DNA from: a virus
Virus record (IMG/VR): IMGVR_UViG_3300042312_000144
Span: 1-29,475 of that record
DNA: 29,475 nt
Direction: 5' to 3' (one strand)
Shown here: piece after piece, positions 27,201-29,475 of the stretch
Layout of the letters: the number at the start of each line of letters is the position of its first letter
Position numbering within the stretch: position 1 is the stretch's first letter
Position numbers and translations under genes: made by a program
The notes under the pieces: generated by a model
What the model was told of the DNA's origin: nothing
Database searches by the model: none
What the model saw: the letters and a program-made list of their open reading frames with translations, nothing else

Positions 27201-29475
27201 AATGTATGTAACACTCCTTCTAAAGAACAAAATATAAAAGTTGTTGCTTATTATGCATCAATGAAAAATATATTTATAAACCAATGGGGGCAAATATATT
27301 CATATAACACTATTGATACAGGTTTTCAAAGAAAAGTTAATGCCACAAATACAAATATTGCTACTGTGTTTGGTGGGGATACATTTATTTCTAGATTTAC
27401 ATTTAAAACAAAACTTCCTTATTTTATTGATAATAGAGTTAATGCTCCTGATGATTCAGATATTTTTTATGATGAGATTGGTAATGTAGCTTATCCAAAA
27501 TTTTGGCATTCTGCTAGATCTATATTAAAAGATTATACAGCAAGAGGAGTAGTTATGTCAAATATTATTTCATATAAAGCACATAGTTTTGACTGTCCTA
27601 ATTATAACCCTATAACAGGTGCTATTAGTGCATCTTCTGGATCTAATAGAACATTTTATGATGGGTATTTTTATTTATTTGCATATGGTGTTCCTAATTT
27701 TTATTGTGAAACTTCTTATAATTTAGATTTAAGACAAGCATTTAATAATAGAGAAGGAGATTTTTGGCCACACGTATCTACAGGTATTCCTGATAATTGG
27801 GTTCAAGAAGACTATGTATCTATACAAAATGATAATACATATACATATAATGTAACCTTTTCTAAACAAAATAAAGAGAATACATTTACACATTTGCCTC
27901 CAGATTGGAATGATAGTTTTTGTTATACAAACTATCCATTTAGAGCCATCTATTCTGATTCTCAAAATATGGACTCTGATAACAGGGTTAATAGTTGGTT
28001 AACTTATAGATCACTATCATATTTTGATTTTCCACAAAATTATGGAAAACTTACATCATTAGATGGTATACAAAATAGAGCTATATTAGCTAGATTTGAA
28101 AATAAAACTTTATTATATGGTAATTTATTAACAATTGATACAAGTAATCCTCAAGCTGCATATGTAGGTAATCCAACATTATTTAAAGGAGCTCCTCCTG
28201 TTGATTTTGCTGAAACAGATCTTGGTTATGTAGGAAGTCAAAATAAATTTTTATTAAAAATTCCACAAGGACAAATAACAATAGATGCAAAAAGAGGACA
28301 AATATTTTTAATATCTGGTACACAAGCTGTAGATCTTTCTGCATTTGGTAGTGGTATGAATAGATTTTTTGTAGATCATTTAGCTTTTGAAATACTTAGA
28401 TATTTTCCTAAAGTTAATATAGACAATCATTATACAGGAGTTGGTTTACATGGTGTGTATGATAGTAAATTTGACAGAATTATTTTTACTAAATTAGATT
28501 ATATTCCTATTGATGTAGATGTTAAATATGATGATGTTTTACAACAATTTTATATAGAAAATGAAATAGAAGGAATTAATTTAAGAACACAAGTGTATTT
28601 AACAGACCCTGATTTCTTTTGTAATAAATCCTGGACTATCTCATTTAACATGAACACTAGGTCTTGGGTGAGTTTTCATACATATCTTCCCAATTTCTAT
28701 ATAGCAGAAAATAATTTCTTCTATTCAGGAATAAATGGATGTTGTGATGATGTTAACTTTTCTGCTTTAGTAGGTAATTTAGTTCCTCCTACAAGTACCA
28801 CCACTACAACAAGAATTATTCCTATCACCACTACAACAACAACAACAGGATTAGATTGTCAAATAGTAGGAACAGCAAATATACTATATTGTGGATTGGT
28901 AGGAAATGCTATAGTTACTACACCTCCTGCAAGTACCACTACAACAACCACATTGTGTACAAGACCAGAAGGGCTAGAATTATATGGGTTTTATACAGGT
29001 TATCAAGTAGGAGTAGATCCACCAGTTGTGTCTACAGGAAGTCTTGAAGATGCTTGTGCTGCAATTGCATACACAATTACTAATCCTTTAATTTTAACTG
29101 GATTTATAGTTATGGCTGAAAATCTTTTAATAAACACTCAGGTTTATTATGGGTATGGTACAGATTGTACACTAGTTCCTGATGGATGGTATTTCACAAA
29201 TGAAGGTCAATCTGAAGGATTTGCTTATCAAGTTTCTGGGGGAAGCATTGCACAAATTTCATATTGTAATAATAACAACACCACCACCTCTACCACTACA
29301 TTAGTTCCAGGTATTCCAGAGTGTTGTGGTGTACTACTCAGTGATAGAGATAATGTATATCTTCTTAATAATGATGGGACATTAAGTGCTTTGTCTATAC
29401 CAGGATATGTGACACCTTTAGCATCAATAGTAATAGAATTATCCACTAATAAACTATGGTCTTTAGAAAGTCAAA
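24234..29475 (+). CDS. Giant tail (muzzle-like) structural protein, 3' end beyond the window (over 1,747 aa)
   Basis: ATG at 24234 (MAEEKQQGNIRQEYNNATVGLNMDQS) opens a frame that stays open for 1,747 codons to the edge. The first ~1,500 residues are beta-rich with many Asn, Tyr, Pro and Gly and few Lys-rich helices (NFYCETSYNLDLRQ, EDYVSIQNDNTYTYN, RSLSYFDFPQNYGKL, FGSGMNRFFVDHLAFEILRYFPKVN), as in the tail-muzzle proteins of crAss-like phages. From about residue 1520 the character changes. Three Thr tracts (residues 1520-1538, 1567-1573, 1683-1689) separate small cysteine-bearing modules (DCQIVGTANILYCGLVGN; CTRPEGLELYGFYTG; PECCGVLLSDRDNVYLLNNDG). This extension looks added to a core muzzle. 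The C-terminus is outside the window, so total length is unknown. Confidence 0.75.
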   Translation, partial: MAEEKQQGNIRQEYNNATVGLNMDQSVNQIKPGTLTYALNAALENFDANSVNYQNEPGNEFCLKFPQGFVLIGDYFIGELNKHMFFITNPITGDSQIGYMDNNDCIYHKLAEGKCLNFNVNHPIHKVVHKITNCTTEIYWTDGLNPRRYLDINNVPYLLASQSELCDPVYTDRLDCNQLKIQPNFSIPFLNVVDVISGGELKAGTVQFAIQYCDAAGNPFTSYYSVTNPTPIVDPAITTVNYDYNVGKSVVLDITDLDTTGQYQYYNLAVITTVNAITSVQLVGVYFIENSYNQVIYTGQNVENIRLVIADIFEKYPYYDVAQDLTAVQDILVWDNLTSIDRINYQSIASQIKLYWQTYRIPNTENYADELNATNLRGYLRDEVYAFEIVFLLKNGKQTDGFHIPGRELGFNDLQYPNVLDTDPDFIGEPDQGTNYSPYWKIYNTATVIGPATGDNIGNATPHEYGEFAYWESTEEYPCNELLWGDLAGKPIRHHKFPDVLVSPIFENPMYTYTGTEITPVMQNDAVFPIGVRIDPAQINALITSSSLTTEQKDDIVAYKIVRGDRGTNKSIVAKGILRNIGSYERENQTFYYPNYPYNDVNTDPFLNANNNAFNQISNPWLVINDGVTPVKVSYKDPNTNQDVTRDVPPLTTVEFCSTSKPIALNGLPLIGPGNFDSYFLSGCNSTTGYRALWSTPFTRDNSALEQKQQWINSNGILGFDQCSTTHAIVNVGGNVGNDCVNTWYNPAKCYPIADLEDIEFQDEGVVLFNKSRRSKLSCKIETPLSPFTNTSLHYRQIFNSPETSFGQPFLGNVLKLENVIFGGGKAHFVEVKSNAKYKLLTEEAQRDALLSSENLAAITTPFNAAAMFAAYQSYLTIYVNGITRKNYAYSFNSIASYDYFGNINNGVGIKQRTIDFTRYLIPGVQSVGEPGGININNFERESSVYIKTIEDRNNIPVTSFDIPSNTPSLVVAGNSIITDYSRFTIGNSNVCNTPSKEQNIKVVAYYASMKNIFINQWGQIYSYNTIDTGFQRKVNATNTNIATVFGGDTFISRFTFKTKLPYFIDNRVNAPDDSDIFYDEIGNVAYPKFWHSARSILKDYTARGVVMSNIISYKAHSFDCPNYNPITGAISASSGSNRTFYDGYFYLFAYGVPNFYCETSYNLDLRQAFNNREGDFWPHVSTGIPDNWVQEDYVSIQNDNTYTYNVTFSKQNKENTFTHLPPDWNDSFCYTNYPFRAIYSDSQNMDSDNRVNSWLTYRSLSYFDFPQNYGKLTSLDGIQNRAILARFENKTLLYGNLLTIDTSNPQAAYVGNPTLFKGAPPVDFAETDLGYVGSQNKFLLKIPQGQITIDAKRGQIFLISGTQAVDLSAFGSGMNRFFVDHLAFEILRYFPKVNIDNHYTGVGLHGVYDSKFDRIIFTKLDYIPIDVDVKYDDVLQQFYIENEIEGINLRTQVYLTDPDFFCNKSWTISFNMNTRSWVSFHTYLPNFYIAENNFFYSGINGCCDDVNFSALVGNLVPPTSTTTTTRIIPITTTTTTTGLDCQIVGTANILYCGLVGNAIVTTPPASTTTTTTLCTRPEGLELYGFYTGYQVGVDPPVVSTGSLEDACAAIAYTITNPLILTGFIVMAENLLINTQVYYGYGTDCTLVPDGWYFTNEGQSEGFAYQVSGGSIAQISYCNNNNTTTSTTTLVPGIPECCGVLLSDRDNVYLLNNDGTLSALSIPGYVTPLASIVIELSTNKLWSLESQ
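28791..28847 (+). repeat. Thr tract in the muzzle-like protein, first of three
   Basis: 19 codons in two Thr blocks split by Arg-Ile-Ile-Pro-Ile, ending in Gly-Leu. Confidence 0.8.
28932..28952 (+). repeat. Thr tract in the muzzle-like protein, second of three
   Basis: One Ser and six Thr codons, followed by Leu-Cys. Confidence 0.75.
29280..29300 (+). repeat. Thr tract in the muzzle-like protein, third of three
   Basis: Six Thr codons and one Ser, followed by Leu-Val-Pro; preceded by Asn-Asn-Asn. Confidence 0.75.

Noticed and set aside
28856-29047. 63-codon frame inside the muzzle-like gene
   Set aside because: Ser/Tyr/Arg-rich shadow in another frame; the main frame is open across it.
1-29475. 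Stop-codon reassignment (TAG or TGA read as amino acid), as in some crAss-like phages
   Set aside because: All large genes read through with the standard code, and TAG (3618-3620; 774-772) and TGA (18891-18893) end genes exactly where the next gene begins.
1-29475. Prophage attachment sites or integrase
   Set aside because: No integrase, excisionase or flanking host genes are visible in the window; nothing suggests integration here.

Overview
The window looks like the late (structural) half of a tailed dsDNA phage of the crAss-like group (Crassvirales) infecting a member of the Bacteroidota. Three lines support this. (1) The gene order is terminase large subunit, portal, scaffold-like protein, major capsid protein, head-tail ring-type proteins, fibre/spike genes, a second IHF/HU-like protein, and a very large tail 'muzzle'-like protein (over 1,747 codons, running off the right end). 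(2) Three places upstream of genes carry the Bacteroidota-type promoter TTTG/TTG-N19-21-TAnnTTTG. (3) DNA is A+T rich (roughly one third G+C by eye), and most starts have an A-rich leader with no Shine-Dalgarno. The crAss assignment rests on gene order and protein character read by eye, not on a database search. The standard code (TAA, TAG and TGA all stops) reads every gene without interruption.

Layout. 1-1146 is transcribed leftward: the start of a small membrane protein, a frame without a start codon ahead of a clear terminator, and a 124-codon gene with its own terminator. Between them, 457-756 is non-coding and rich in inverted and direct repeats. 1147-1444 is the divergent control region, with two tandem promoters firing rightward. 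From 1445 to the right end everything is on the + strand and tightly packed.

1445-3620 holds seven small overlapping genes: a winged-helix-like protein, an IHF/HU-like protein, a zinc-binding protein and four unknowns. 3622-11191 is the packaging and head block: TerL, portal, a promoter, a scaffold-like gene and the major capsid protein. 11192-11476 is a structured non-coding stretch ending in a tRNA with anticodon CAT and initiator-type identity features. 11477-15575 holds connector-type and accessory virion proteins. 15568-20092 is a fibre/spike block: a parallel beta-helix spike, a collar-type fibre, two tandem paralogues and a small modular protein. A terminator and new promoter at 20127-20234 start a further unit: a metallophosphoesterase with an N-terminal helix-turn-helix, an endonuclease VII/HNH-type nuclease, two ring-type proteins flanking the second IHF/HU-like protein, and the muzzle-like giant.

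The most unusual feature is a family of threonine/serine-rich tracts in six of the virion genes (nine tracts). They either join small cysteine-containing modules or sit at the extreme C-terminus, as if marking module boundaries. Other points worth a second look are the initiator-like tRNA with its structured leader, the repeat cluster beside the strand switch, the phosphoesterase/nuclease pair within the tail genes, and a 32-residue cysteine-rich protein.
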